This document shows, one piece after another, positions 9,879 to 18,743 of a stretch of DNA of 64,000 bases (the stretch's first letter is position 1; every line of letters begins with the position of its first letter). The notes below the pieces were generated by a model. That model was given only the letters and a program-made list of their open reading frames with translations. It made no database searches and was not told where the DNA came from. Made by a program: the position numbers and the translations under genes. The DNA is from Saturnia japonica (taxonomy: Eukaryota; Arthropoda; Insecta; Lepidoptera; Saturniidae). The stretch covers positions 280,115 to 344,114 of the forward strand of contig CM065316.1 of assembly GCA_033032175.1 (NCBI GenBank), written 5' to 3'.

Positions 9879-11397
9879 CTGCAACTAGAGTATACGCATC
9901 TTTATTAACGAGATGCACTTGTAGAACGTACAATTCCTTCCTTTCTTTGGGTTTAAATTTAAGAAAGGGCCGGGTGTAACCCGCACTACGTGAACAGCTG
10001 ATATACCTATACATACATACATTATGATAATTAGACTAACATAACAAGACTTTTTGATAAGTTGTTTTAGAGTCATTGTTTGACGTTACCTATATCTTCT
10101 ATACAATTAATAAAATTGAAGTGTCTGTTTGTAATGGCAAAATAACAGTTTTTACTAAATGCATATGAAAGTATATACGATACCTATAACAAAAAGCCCA
10201 TTTAATTTTTTTTGTCTGTCTTTCTGTCTGTCTGTCTGTTTGTTCCGGAAATCTCCGAAATGGTTGGACCGATTTAGACGGGACTTTCACTGATAGATAG
10301 CTTATGATATAGAGAGTAACATAGGCCACTTTTATTTTTGAAAAAGAATTAGGGTTCCGCACAAAAAACCTGATAATGATGAATCAATTCAGGCGCTTAA
10401 ATGGTTTATGCTGAGTAAATAATAAAAGAGATATATAGCAAATTAATGTACTATATAATCATAGGAATTAAAAAGACCTACAAAAAAGTCTGGGAGAGTA
10501 TACATTTATCTTTTAAGAAACACCCACAATAAGCATTTTTGTCTTTAAAATAGCTGGGAGCGGGGGAGCAAGATTCGCGCGGGCATCTGTAGTCCACGTG
10601 AGCGAAGCCACGGGCACAGCTAGTTTAACATAAAATACAATGTGTAATGAATAAATTTTACATTAAATTACACTTTATGAATTAGTGTTCAGTGAAATCA
10701 CATTATAATCTGCTTCTATTTCGAAATGAACGCATATAATGTTTTACTCGACTTCAAGCTAAATATAACTGATAGTAATAGTATGATAACGTATTGTTTA
10801 TCAGCTTTATGTTTCACGTAATTGGATGCTTATTATTTAAAATAACTTAAGGAAATTCATGTTAGATATTTTGTGACGGAAACACAATAACTGTATCACA
10901 AGTAAGAACGCACAGTACTACCTTGAAAGCTAACATTATTGAATATATTTCACTGGTTTGAATATTTTATTGTTTCTTTTATACTGCCATAAACAGTTAC
11001 AATTAATTTTAAAACATTTGTTAAACACACGCAACTAAATATTTGTATGAAATTACATATTCATTTATAAATTTATGATTTTTCCTGGATATTTATCATG
11101 TTATTCTGCCCGTTGTTATATTAAACAGTTAATTAATATCGTCTTCATGTCATTTCTAGCGATAAACAAAGTACTGACAACTAACGATTTATTGTAAATG
11201 GACCCTAGGGATTTTCAAACGGCCATAATTCGATACTTTTGTCGAGATATGAAACAAGTGGCAATATATTTGGTAATTATGCTTATCACACAAAACTCCG
11301 CCTCATCCCGCTCAGAAGTATGTCTAGTATAGTACATGTGCTGCGCCATGAAGCCTGTCGTATAATTACTTAGTAAGCGATGTTGAAGGAAACTTAC
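9879..11397 (-). other. Intron of gene A
   Basis: The donor GTAAGTTT starts at 11397 and the acceptor AG ends at 9879 (minus strand), giving about 1.5 kb. The intron of B is only 232 bp; part of the extra length is the Helitron-like insertion at 10112-10623. Confidence 0.65.
10112..10623 (+). mobile_element. Helitron/DINE-1-like repeat in the intron of gene A
   Basis: This is the most complete copy of the family, about 510 bp. It starts AAAATTGAAGTGTCTGTTTG and carries a (GTCT)n-like core near 10213-10240. It ends in GCCACGGGC, a spacer and CTAG at 10620-10623. GTCT microsatellite cores and hairpin-CTRR ends are known features of DINE-1/mINE-1 non-autonomous Helitrons. It is non-coding, and lies antisense to gene A. 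Confidence 0.65.
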
Positions 11398-11480
11398 CTT
11401 AAAGCAATCTGGTTCGGCGCTTTGCAGCTCTGCAGGGCAGCACTCGGCTGGATAGTACAATATGTTGAGCCGAAGACACA
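11398..11480 (-). other. Gene A exon 1, non-coding (start approximate)
   Basis: The minus strand reads CAGCCGAGTGCTGCCCTGCAG and ends GCTTTAAG just before the GTAAGT donor. It aligns with exon 1 of B (14985-15065) and C (17255-17345), which read GCTGAGTACTGCGCACCA. An upstream block CACTACAAGTTGTG also matches the promoter side of B and C. Indels that are not multiples of three between copies argue against coding function. The 5' boundary is approximate. Confidence 0.65.
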
Positions 11481-12271
11481 ACTTGTAGTGGGATCAGCAA
11501 CGCACAGGGAACTGCATTGCATTCGACAACAATACCTTGTTATTAATTATAATTATTCACATTATATTATATTTATTGGAATATATTTTCCTTATGTTTT
11601 CCTCGTGTTTGTATTTAGTCAGTATCGACATATTCGATGAATAACCCATTCCCGTAAACGAATAATTTTCTAATTCCTCTCTCAAAATTTTCGTTCAAAA
11701 TTATCGACTTTTATCTCTGATACGAACAAGTTTCTCATTTATAAGTGCGATGACGCTGATGGAGAATTCATTGCGTTTTGTAATAATGCTTCCAAAAGTC
11801 AGTTTATTTATCATAAAGTAGTCATCCATGATCCGGATATTTAGCTATTGATAGTTGATAGCTATTGATACATGTAATTATTGAAGAGGTACTTTGATCT
11901 GGTGGAAGATCCCATGAGGTCGATGTTGTGAAGGTGTCCGTCGCTTCGCGCACCTCCCGCGCCATTACGCAAGCGGATAATGTATGACATTATCACACCT
12001 TCACAATATTTTTTTGACGTAATAATTATGAGCAGAGATTCCAATATAGCGGATAAAAGATTAACAGTTAAGAAATACAAGCGTCTTCGTAGACATTTAA
12101 TTACTATTGTTCTTTCGCCTCGAAAAGAATGATAGCTGAAGCTTCGAAGAATTAATAATGGTTGTGTATATACTAATTGTCATTATATTTCTCCTTAAAA
12201 GTTGTTTATCATACCTATAGATGATACTAATTCATACATTCCTAAAACAAATGAACTAACTGCAATGGCAA
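11481..12271. other. Intergenic DNA upstream of gene A
   Basis: No gene seen. It should contain the promoter of A near 11480-11560, but no clear TATA box is visible. Confidence 0.35.
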
Positions 12272-12345
12272 CAGCTGAGTACTACGCACCAGAGCATCAT
12301 GCCATCCTGCTGGTTGCACAGAGAGGGAGTCAGTTCCAGACAATA
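12272..12345 (+). pseudogene. Orphan copy of the secreted-protein exon 1
   Basis: The string ACAGCTGAGTACTACGCACC followed by AGAGCA matches exon 1 of gene C (about 17267-17292) with one change over about 26 bases. Similarity fades afterwards and no GTAAGT donor follows at the expected place. No exon 2 copy lies downstream on this strand before gene B. It is probably a relic of a fourth gene copy or of a partial duplication. Confidence 0.6.
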
Positions 12346-12549
12346 CTACATTCACATAATGGTCCACCCTATAATAACCTTTTGACAGAAAAACCCGCTT
12401 GACATGGTACTTGAACTTGTTGTCTGGCAAATAAGTATTGTGCTCGGAATCTTATTATAAAACCTAACACTATAACCTAAAAAGCTATTATTAGTCTAAC
12501 TAAGTCCAAAACACGGTACGGGTAATTTATCTCATTTTGAAGTACTGAT

Positions 12550-13010
12550 CTTTGACAAAATCTAGCTTGACAAAGTGTCTGCGAATACACGTTAAGTTAT
12601 TAAAGATGTGTTTATTGAGAGGGCAAAGTAAATGTAGTATATTCCTGGAATTTCTTCTTTAGCAATTCGCGAGGTCTCAGGTTGTAGATTTCTCGAACTA
12701 CCCGCTGTTGTAATATAAATATGGTATCAACCTCAGCTGCTGAACCACGGAGCAAAACACCGTAAGACATTAAGCTATGAAAGTTAACGAAGTAGACTAA
12801 CTTAGTGGTGGTAATCTGATTCTGTTAACTGGCGAATTTTACGTACTGCATCTTGCTACATCTAGCTTCATCTTCCCAGCAAAGTATTTGCTAGCCCTCT
12901 GTAATTTTGAATCAAGCGTCTCAAGAAAACAGTATTATCAACTAAGCTTACTAAATTCCTTTGTATCTTGATACTATTATCAACACGCCAGACACTGGGC
13001 AAGGCAAACT
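12550..13010 (-). pseudogene. LINE reverse transcriptase C-terminal fragment
   Basis: Too broken for long ORF detection, but readable on minus. A clean run of more than 60 codons (about 12806-12620) includes the blocks VYFVNFHSLMSYGVLL, DTIFILQQRVVREIYNLR and PRELLKKKFQEY. These are typical of the region after the RT palm in insect non-LTR retrotransposons. Upstream pieces such as KIRQLT can be read in shifted frames. Stops and frameshifts show it is dead. The clade (Jockey/CR1 group likely) is not settled. Confidence 0.75.
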
Positions 13011-13066
13011 GATAAATTTGGTTTTATTTGCATTTAGCAGTAAATTATTTAAAGTAAAATATAATA

Positions 13067-13320
13067 TATGAAAATGTTCCTGGGGACTATAATTGAGGCT
13101 TTGGCGTCAACATAACAGAAATTATTAATGGTAATGTTAATTTTCTCTCGATTAGTGTTCTATATACGAACGAGAGTACACTACAATCTCAGTATATAGT
13201 AAAAGTAACATAATATCAGTTTGCGAATGCTCTTCGGTTTGCAAAGGACTCTTCCTGAGGGAAGACACCGCTACAATCACTAATCCAGCCTACGGGACGT
13301 ATTACAGGTGCTTCACTTTT
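13067..13320 (+). repeat. Segmental duplication, copy 2
   Basis: Direct partner of 6367-6625. It starts ATATGAAAATGTTCCTGGGG and ends near GGTGCTTCACTTTT. Weaker similarity continues to about 13500. It lies about 1.4 kb to the left of gene B's 3' end, as copy 1 lies about 3.2 kb to the left of gene A's. Confidence 0.82.
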
Positions 13321-13889
13321 TGTACGTATACTTGGAAATAATATACTTTTGTTATTACTACCAGATGTTTTTGTTTCTACAAGTAATTGTCTGCGTTTGA
13401 AAATCTATATTTAAAAAATGTAGTTTTCTTGTTAATAGCGAATGAAGAGTTATAAAACGTGGAAAGTAGGAGAAACACTGTAAGCAGCAAGCAACAAGCA
13501 GTGTCGCGCTTACAAATCCTCCAAAGGCACATAAAATAGCTACTAATATAGCATCAGTAAAGGTTCATTAAATCCATTTCCACTTACAAAAACTCGGTAA
13601 ATTGCTATCATTATTTTAGTAAATGCCGCTGCATGCTGTACTTTTATCCATATTGTCATCAAACTGGTCACATTTACATTTAAGGACCGACACTGTATCA
13701 ATTAATAGCATAGCTTTATGCAGCCATCTGACTCCAGCTGTCTCTCACATATCGTCTCTTAGTTTAATGCCATTACGGAGGTATTGGTAAATATTAATAT
13801 TATAAAAGATCTTTCAATTAGACTTTAGAGGTTCCATTATGATATGTAAAAAGAGTATTTTTAGGTGAAATCATCCGATGAATTCCGAA
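13321..13889. other. Intergenic DNA with tail of the duplication
   Basis: 13380-13500 weakly matches 7115-7215. Nothing else recognised. Confidence 0.35.
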
Positions 13890-14215
13890 TCAGTTTGATC
13901 CATTTCAAGGACCCAATTAAAAAAGACACGATGGTGTTGATGGCCGGTAGGCATGAGTTCTTGCGTTTAGCTGAAGTTTAAAAGCCTTAAGATCTAGGTC
14001 TTTACGCAAAACACGGTAAGATCAACGAGTAATGGACAGTCCTGGGTTTTCCTCAACACTATGGGCGACGTGCACGAGTTTGAATCTTCACATCTCTAAC
14101 TGGTCCAAACGGCTCACATTTTCCCAGCAGTTTCACAATTGCTGACCGACAAGGTGCTTTAGTTTTGCGAACTGTCGCCAATGCAATTTTCACCAATTTT
14201 TTAGTTAATTTTAAT
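13890..14215 (-). pseudogene. Tc1/mariner-type transposase N-terminal remnant
   Basis: Read on minus, broken frames give a helix-turn-helix-like part (CRSAIVKLLGKCEPFGPVRDV), then VEENPGLSITR and ILRKDL-like text (VLRKDLDLKAFKLQL). This is the pattern of the DNA-binding half of DD41D/rosa-type insect transposases. Stops and shifts are frequent. The C-terminal half of a similar transposase lies at 15851-16300 on the opposite strand, on the other side of gene B. Confidence 0.6.
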
Positions 14216-14433
14216 AATTTCAATCCGTTGTTGATGTGTATATCGTTCCATTTTATTAATAGCGTAGTTTTTGACTCATGACAACCTTTTACAATGGTGG
14301 GCTATTGATAATGAAACCTCTTATTAGGAGATCTGTATTATTGGGATAAACGAAATTACAATATTAGAACCAGACGATTCAATAATCGTAATTTCAACAA
14401 GTGAATAATACACGTTTTTGCATAACTTGCCTT

Positions 14434-14439
14434 TTTATT
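14434..14439 (-). terminator. Poly(A) signal AATAAA of gene B
   Basis: AATAAA on minus, 34 bases past the stop codon of gene B. Confidence 0.65.
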
Positions 14440-14472
14440 ATAGTAAATAATAAAAATATTTAACGTTGTCTC

Positions 14473-14739
14473 TTATTCCAAGTCCCCATCATCAGGAATG
14501 GGTTGACATGTACCCCCAGAAGGTATCGTATTGTACGGGCAATTCAATGATATAAGTGATGATCCTTGTTCCCTAGTATCGAGGAACATGACGGGCGTGA
14601 GTACAGTGTCTATCAGGAACAGGGGCCCATCCGCTGCGTCCGCGCCGTGTCCACTGTGCTGCACAGCATGTTTGTCGACTGCTTGCGTCAGTTGTGACGT
14701 CAGCAGCACCACGCTCACCCACAGCACCCACATATTCAT
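14473..14739 (-). CDS. Small secreted protein, paralog B (exon 2)
   Basis: This encodes an 88-residue secreted protein of unknown function, close to A and C. The first ATG is at 14739 (MNMWVLW); the Met shared with A and C is two codons later, at 14733. A signal peptide of about 20 residues ends near QLTQA. The mature part repeats the family layout: a Gly/His-Ala stretch, DTVLTPVMFLDTREQGS, then C-x10-C (CPYNTIPSGGTC), QPI and an acidic end DDGDLE. Exon 2 starts at 14752 after TGTTGCAG. Gene B is divergent from C, with first exons about 2.2 kb apart. The family's conservation in three copies supports it as a real gene. Confidence 0.87.
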   Translation of the reverse strand: MNMWVLWVSVVLLTSQLTQAVDKHAVQHSGHGADAADGPLFLIDTVLTPVMFLDTREQGSSLISLNCPYNTIPSGGTCQPIPDDGDLE

Positions 14740-14752
14740 TCGCAACCCCTCT

Positions 14753-14984
14753 CTGCAACAACAGTATACGCAGGTTTATTAACGCGCTGTTTCTCTAGAA
14801 CATATAATCCGTTGCTTTATTTTGGGCTCAATATAAGAGCCAGCAGTACAGCTGATGTACATATGAAACATTATACAAAAATCTGCCTTGCAATGGATAT
14901 CCAACAATATGGCTACTGGCCTAAAAGTACTGCGCTGCGTAACTTGTCATAGAATTACTTGTAAAAGACTTTTAGGTAACTTAC
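14753..14984 (-). other. Intron of gene B (232 bp)
   Basis: The donor GTAAGTT starts at 14984 and the acceptor AG ends at 14753. The intron is alignable over most of its length with the intron of C once the mariner at 17500-18286 is removed from C. Shared strings include GTTGGATATCCATTGCAAGG and CAACGGATTATATGTTCTAG. It is the intron free of insertions. Confidence 0.78.
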
Positions 14985-15065
14985 GCCCTGGAACATGAAT
15001 TAGTTCTCGAAGATGTCCTGCTGGACGGTTTGGTGCTTTGGTGCGCAGTACTCAGCTGAATAAAC
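14985..15065 (-). other. Gene B exon 1, non-coding (start approximate)
   Basis: The minus strand reads AGCTGAGTACTGCGCACC, then GGACATCTTCGAGAAC, and ends GGGC before GTAAGT. It matches exon 1 of C with a 4-base length difference, so no frame is preserved. An ATG near its end opens only an alternative frame and is ACG in C, so exon 1 is taken as 5' UTR. Confidence 0.72.
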
Positions 15066-15180
15066 AATCTGTCAATACAAAGGTAGTGTGGGCTGAACGA
15101 CACCGACACAGTACGCGCGCATCTCGACTGATGAGCGTCATGTGACTGCCGAGTGCCGCATATGCCTTGCCCATGTTGGC
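15066..15180 (-). promoter_or_regulatory. Putative promoter of gene B
   Basis: Upstream of exon 1 the minus strand carries CACTACCTTTGTATTGACAG and TCAGTCGAGATGCG, both matching the same positions before exon 1 of C (CACTACGTTTGTATCAACAG, TCAGTCGAGACGC). The conservation of about 100 bp upstream suggests a shared promoter; no canonical TATA box is seen. Confidence 0.5.
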
Positions 15181-15352
15181 CCTAACTGTTTGCAACAGAC
15201 ATACTATCTATTAAAATGATTCATATTAAATTGATTTATTTTCCTTATTATAGTACTATTGTTAAGCATAGTTACAGTAGTAATAAATACTGTAAAAACC
15301 CGTCTAAAATATTGAGTCTTTGACATCCAAGTCAATTTCAATTTATTATTAA

Positions 15353-15570
15353 CTAGCTGTGCCTGCGACATCTTTCACATGGCGTGAACTTAGAAATTAG
15401 AAAATAAATCCCATAATTATTGATGTGAAACATGTAATGCGGTGTCAGATCGGTTGTTGGTCTTAATGTTATCGGATGTTGGCGCTGTAAGACGAGTTCG
15501 TTTTTTAATTTTTTTTAATAAACAGACTGGATCATTGCAAAGTTTCATATTAGAAAATTAAAAGCGGTTG
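15353..15570 (-). repeat. Helitron-like 3' end, second type
   Basis: CTAG at 15353-15356 followed by a GTGCCTGC run resembles, on minus, the GC-hairpin-plus-CTAG end of the Helitron-like copies elsewhere. The body differs from the copies at 7-20 kb. Boundaries are uncertain. Confidence 0.4.
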
Positions 15571-15850
15571 GTAAAGATTGTGACCACCATACACAAAGTA
15601 ATGAAATAAATATCTTCACAGTGACTTTCTTTTGGTTTGTCGTGTTCGGGGTCACCTGCTGTATTTTTTGTTATATTTTATAACTTATTTCCTTTTAATT
15701 ATTTTTTCACAATAATTTTTTTTATATTCACTTTGACGTTTCACATCTGCCAGGTGAAGATACCGTATTAAAAATTACTTATAAAATAGCAGATATAAAC
15801 CATGTAGGTATATCATTGTTTACAAAGATTTAAACTTTATAAATTAACAG

Positions 15851-16300
15851 TTGGTAGATATTTTAGACGACCTATCATTGGCTGAATATCGCCGCACTTG
15901 GTTTCAGCATGACGGTGCACCTCCACATGTGGTAAGGTTTGTCCGTGAGCGCCTCACCGAGCTGTTTGATGATCGCTGGATAGGCAGACTAGGACCACAC
16001 GCTTGGCCACCTCGGTCACCCGATCTGACCCCGTTAGACTTCTTTCTGTGGGGGTATGTGAAAGAAAGGGTTTTTAATCGTGAGTGTGATAGTGCTTACG
16101 AAATGCGCTAAAGGATCGTGAATGTTCTCGACAAACTACGTGCGGACTGTTTCGAAGACCCACGATGATGCCCCGCCTGCATAAGGAGACGCAACGTCGA
16201 GCTCAAATCTGACTCGAAATGAATGGAGCACAATTTGAGCCGCATCTCATAAGGCCACGGAGGATTTAGATTGTTAAGCTGTTTCATACCTAAATATAAT
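15851..16300 (+). pseudogene. DD41D Tc1/mariner-type transposase C-terminal fragment
   Basis: An open stretch to 16111 encodes the end of a cut-and-paste transposase: HDGAPPH with the second catalytic Asp, WIGRLGP, then SPDLTPLDFFLWG with the third Asp. Counting between the two acids gives 41 residues, the DD41D spacing of rosa/visitor-type elements. After the stop at 16109-16111 a degenerate tail (NVLDKLRADCF) continues to about 16160. The first catalytic Asp and the DNA-binding half are absent here; related N-terminal text is at 13890-14215 in opposite orientation. No start codon context is present. Confidence 0.78.
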
Positions 16301-17154
16301 TTTTTTTAAACTTAGTACTGAACTGATCTGAATAGATCGTATATAACTTAATACATCAGAATAATAAACATAAATACACGGTGTACTAAAAAGCATGAAT
16401 CTATCCTTGTTAAAATTTCATTCAAGTAATTTTTTCATTAGCGGGGAATCAAACCCGGTACTTAGTTTATTCAACCGGTGAATTCGAATGATAGTGGCTA
16501 GGTAAAGACTAGCACAGTGGCAAAGTAGATAAGTTCGTTATTTAGACAAATGTTGTAAATAAGTATTTGTGCGATCGCTAGATGCCGGCGCGGCGCGGCC
16601 CCACGCTTGCGCGTCCATTGACTCAATCATCAGCTGTTTTTGATTTTATTTTTCATTGATGGTTTTTGTTTTAGTAAAGTAATGTATTTTTTTTAATTTA
16701 ATTATCGTTTCATTTGGCTGTACTAACATGATGGAGGGTGAATAATATAAAAAAAAACGTTTTAAATATGTTTTTTTTTCATTAGTATCGATTTTTTTTC
16801 TGACCCATTATCAAAGGTGTCATTAGTACTATCGTCTGTCTTCGTTTTCGGGAGCGGTCTCCTAATACCCAGTATAATCAACAATCTTTAAGAGTACTGC
16901 AGTGTTTAAGGTTGGCGATATATATAATATTTTGAAAAAATATTGTCCTTTCTACATCTAAAAAGTCTGCGATATCATATGCCTATATCTTATCTCTGGC
17001 TATGATATACAAAAATATATTTTTGAATTCGACAGATAGTTGCAAAGATTAGCGTGTTTAAACAAGCAAACAAAAAATCTCTACCGATTTATTATATTAA
17101 AAGTTATGATATATTACTTACATGAATGTTGTTTTAAGGAAATTCCTTTTATAA
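16301..17154. other. Intergenic DNA between genes B and C
   Basis: No gene seen. 16441-16500 read on minus has GGGTTTGATTCCCCGC, like a tRNA B box, perhaps a SINE trace. 16905-17110 shares GAGATTAGCGTGTTTAAACAA-type text (here AAGATTAGCGTGTTTAAACA) with 34120-34142, a dispersed repeat end. Confidence 0.4.
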
Positions 17155-17254
17155 ATACATGTTATACGTATCGAGTGCTGTTGGTATGGAGTATATGGAC
17201 TCAGTCGAGACGCACTCGCCGCACAGTCGACACTACGTTTGTATCAACAGCTTG
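17155..17254 (+). promoter_or_regulatory. Putative promoter of gene C
   Basis: Sequence just before exon 1, with blocks TCAGTCGAGACGC and CACTACGTTTGTATCAACAG that match the same place upstream of B. TCAGT resembles the arthropod initiator, but the start site is not determined. Confidence 0.5.
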
Positions 17255-17345
17255 TTTGTTCAGCTAACAGCTGAGTACTGCGCACCAGAGCACAGAACCA
17301 TCCATCTGGCTGGACATCTTCGAGAACTAATTCACGTTCCACGAG
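17255..17345 (+). other. Gene C exon 1, non-coding (start approximate)
   Basis: Contains GCTGAGTACTGCGCACCAGA and GGACATCTTCGAGAAC and ends CGAG before the donor GTAAGT at 17346. A 66-codon frame crosses it but is not preserved in B or A because of indels, so the exon is taken as untranslated. Confidence 0.72.
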
Positions 17346-17499
17346 GTAAGTTTACTTAAACGTCTCTTACAAGTAGTTCTATAACAAGCTACGCAGTGCG
17401 GTGCAGTGCAGGTCAGTACTGGTAGGTCAGTAGCCATACTGTTGGATATCCATTGCAAGGCTGATTGTTGTATTGTTGTTGTATATCATATATAATATA

Positions 17500-18286
17500 G
17501 GTCGGGGAAAAAGTTTCTTCGCATATTTATATGAAAACTCGAGACATTTTTTTCAAAATTTATTTACAGTATATATATGCCGTTTTGTTCGACATCTTTC
17601 TACTATCTCGTAGGTAGAAACATGATCCCGTTGCTATAGAAACTTTTGGACTTCTGATTAAAAAAAAGCATGTGAAAATATGAAGGTGTGAATGCAGTAA
17701 CACCTCCCAGCCAAACTCTCTTCATTTTTGAGTTTGTGAAGCCTGACTGACCTTAGATTACGAACTTTTTCACACGTTCTTGTCGTCCGTGATCCACTTT
17801 TCATCGCCAGTTATCAATCTCTTCAAAAACGGCTCGGTTTCATTACGTCTCAATAATGAATCGCAAATGAGTACACGGTTCATTAGGTTTCTTTCAGTGA
17901 GCTCGTGTGGCACACAAATATCGAGCTTTTTGGTATAGCCAGCTTTCTTCGAATGGGTTAAAACTGTTGTAACTACTGATATGCCGACCTTGCTCCACTT
18001 TTTCAAAAATAGCGTCTATTTTATTTGTAACAGGGCGACCAGAGCGTGGTGCATCTTTAAAATCAAAATTTCCGGACTGAAAACGTTTGAACCAACTTTG
18101 TGCTACTCTTACTGACACTGCACTAAATCCATAAACATCACAAATTTTTTTCGCTACTTGAATTGTATTTTTGCCTTTTTTGTAATCATATTTTAAAATG
18201 TAACCAGCCACATAGAAATAGTACAGCCAAAGACATTTTATAACAAGTTTATACCTACGTTATGCGAAAACACTTTTTCCCCGACT
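17500..18286 (-). mobile_element. Internally deleted mariner
   Basis: A 787-bp element flanked by TA on both sides (17498-17499 and 18287-18288). The terminal inverted repeats read GGTCGGGGAAAAAGTTTC at the left and AGTCGGGGAAAAAGTGTT on the opposite strand at the right. It sits in the intron of gene C and is absent from the equivalent place in B, so it inserted after the two genes separated. About 500 bp of a normal 1.3-kb mariner is missing. Confidence 0.88.
17770..18211 (-). pseudogene. Mariner transposase, truncated
   Basis: Two overlapping minus frames hold the N-terminal half of a mariner transposase. The first, from 18211, has the helix-turn-helix region with YGFSAVSVRVAQSWFKRFQSG and the SGRP linker. 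After a frameshift around 17950-18000 the second continues with VPHELTERNLMNRV and ITGDEKW, which holds the first catalytic Asp. The second and third Asp are lost in an internal deletion. It cannot encode an active enzyme. Confidence 0.85.
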
Positions 18287-18462
18287 TAATATCTACATCA
18301 GCTGCTTAGCTACTGTAGTACCTGTATCTACGTATAGTCTGATATGAAACTGCTGGCTCTTATATTGAGACCAAAAGAAAGCAACGGATTATATGTTCTA
18401 GAGAAACAGCGAGTTAATACATCTACGTATACTGTTGTTGCAGAGAGGGGTTGCGATTGAAT

Positions 18463-18726
18463 ATGTGGGTGGTGTGGGTGAGCGTGGTGCTGCTGACGTC
18501 ACAACTGACGCAAGCAGTCGTCGGACACGCTGCGCAGTACAGTGGACAGGGCGCGGAAACAGCGGACGCGCTCCTGTTCCTGCTGGACACGGTATTCGTG
18601 CCTGTCATGTTCCTCGATACTAGGGAACAAGGATCCACGTTTATTCCAGTCAGCTGCTCGGAAAATTCAACTAAAGTGGGTCATACATGTGTACCCATTC
18701 CTAGTGATGACGACTTGGCAAAGTAA
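18463..18726 (+). CDS. Small secreted protein, paralog C (exon 2)
   Basis: This encodes an 87-residue secreted protein of unknown function. It starts at the conserved ATG (MWVVWVSVVLLTSQLTQA), the only ATG in the upstream part of exon 2. The signal peptide is followed by VVGHAAQYSGQG, a hydrophobic LLFLLDTVFVPVMFLD segment, TREQGS, then C-x10-C (CSENSTKVGHTC), VPI and an acidic end. Exon 2 begins at 18444. The frame is intact although the intron carries a mariner. The C-terminal cysteine loop has the general form of short insect cytokine peptides of the ENF/GBP type, but the spacing and flanks differ, so this is only a suggestion. Confidence 0.87.
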   Translation: MWVVWVSVVLLTSQLTQAVVGHAAQYSGQGAETADALLFLLDTVFVPVMFLDTREQGSTFIPVSCSENSTKVGHTCVPIPSDDDLAK

Positions 18727-18737
18727 AACTATAATTC

Positions 18738-18743
18738 AATAAA
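18738..18743 (+). terminator. Poly(A) signal AATAAA of gene C
   Basis: AATAAA lies 11 bases past the stop codon of gene C. Confidence 0.65.

Larger units (their letters stand above)
17346..18443 (+). other. Intron of gene C, carrying a mariner
   Basis: GTAAGT donor at 17346 and AG acceptor at 18442-18443 (TTGTTGCAG). Removing the 787-bp mariner and one TA leaves about 309 bp that align with the 232-bp intron of B. Confidence 0.75.

Noticed and set aside
9714..9908. Plus-strand ORF antisense to gene A, with similar ORFs antisense to B and C
   Set aside because: These are mirror frames of the conserved signal-peptide region; conservation is explained by the sense gene.
17159..17359. 66-codon ORF across exon 1 of gene C
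   Set aside because: The frame is not kept in exon 1 of A or B because of indels that are not multiples of three.
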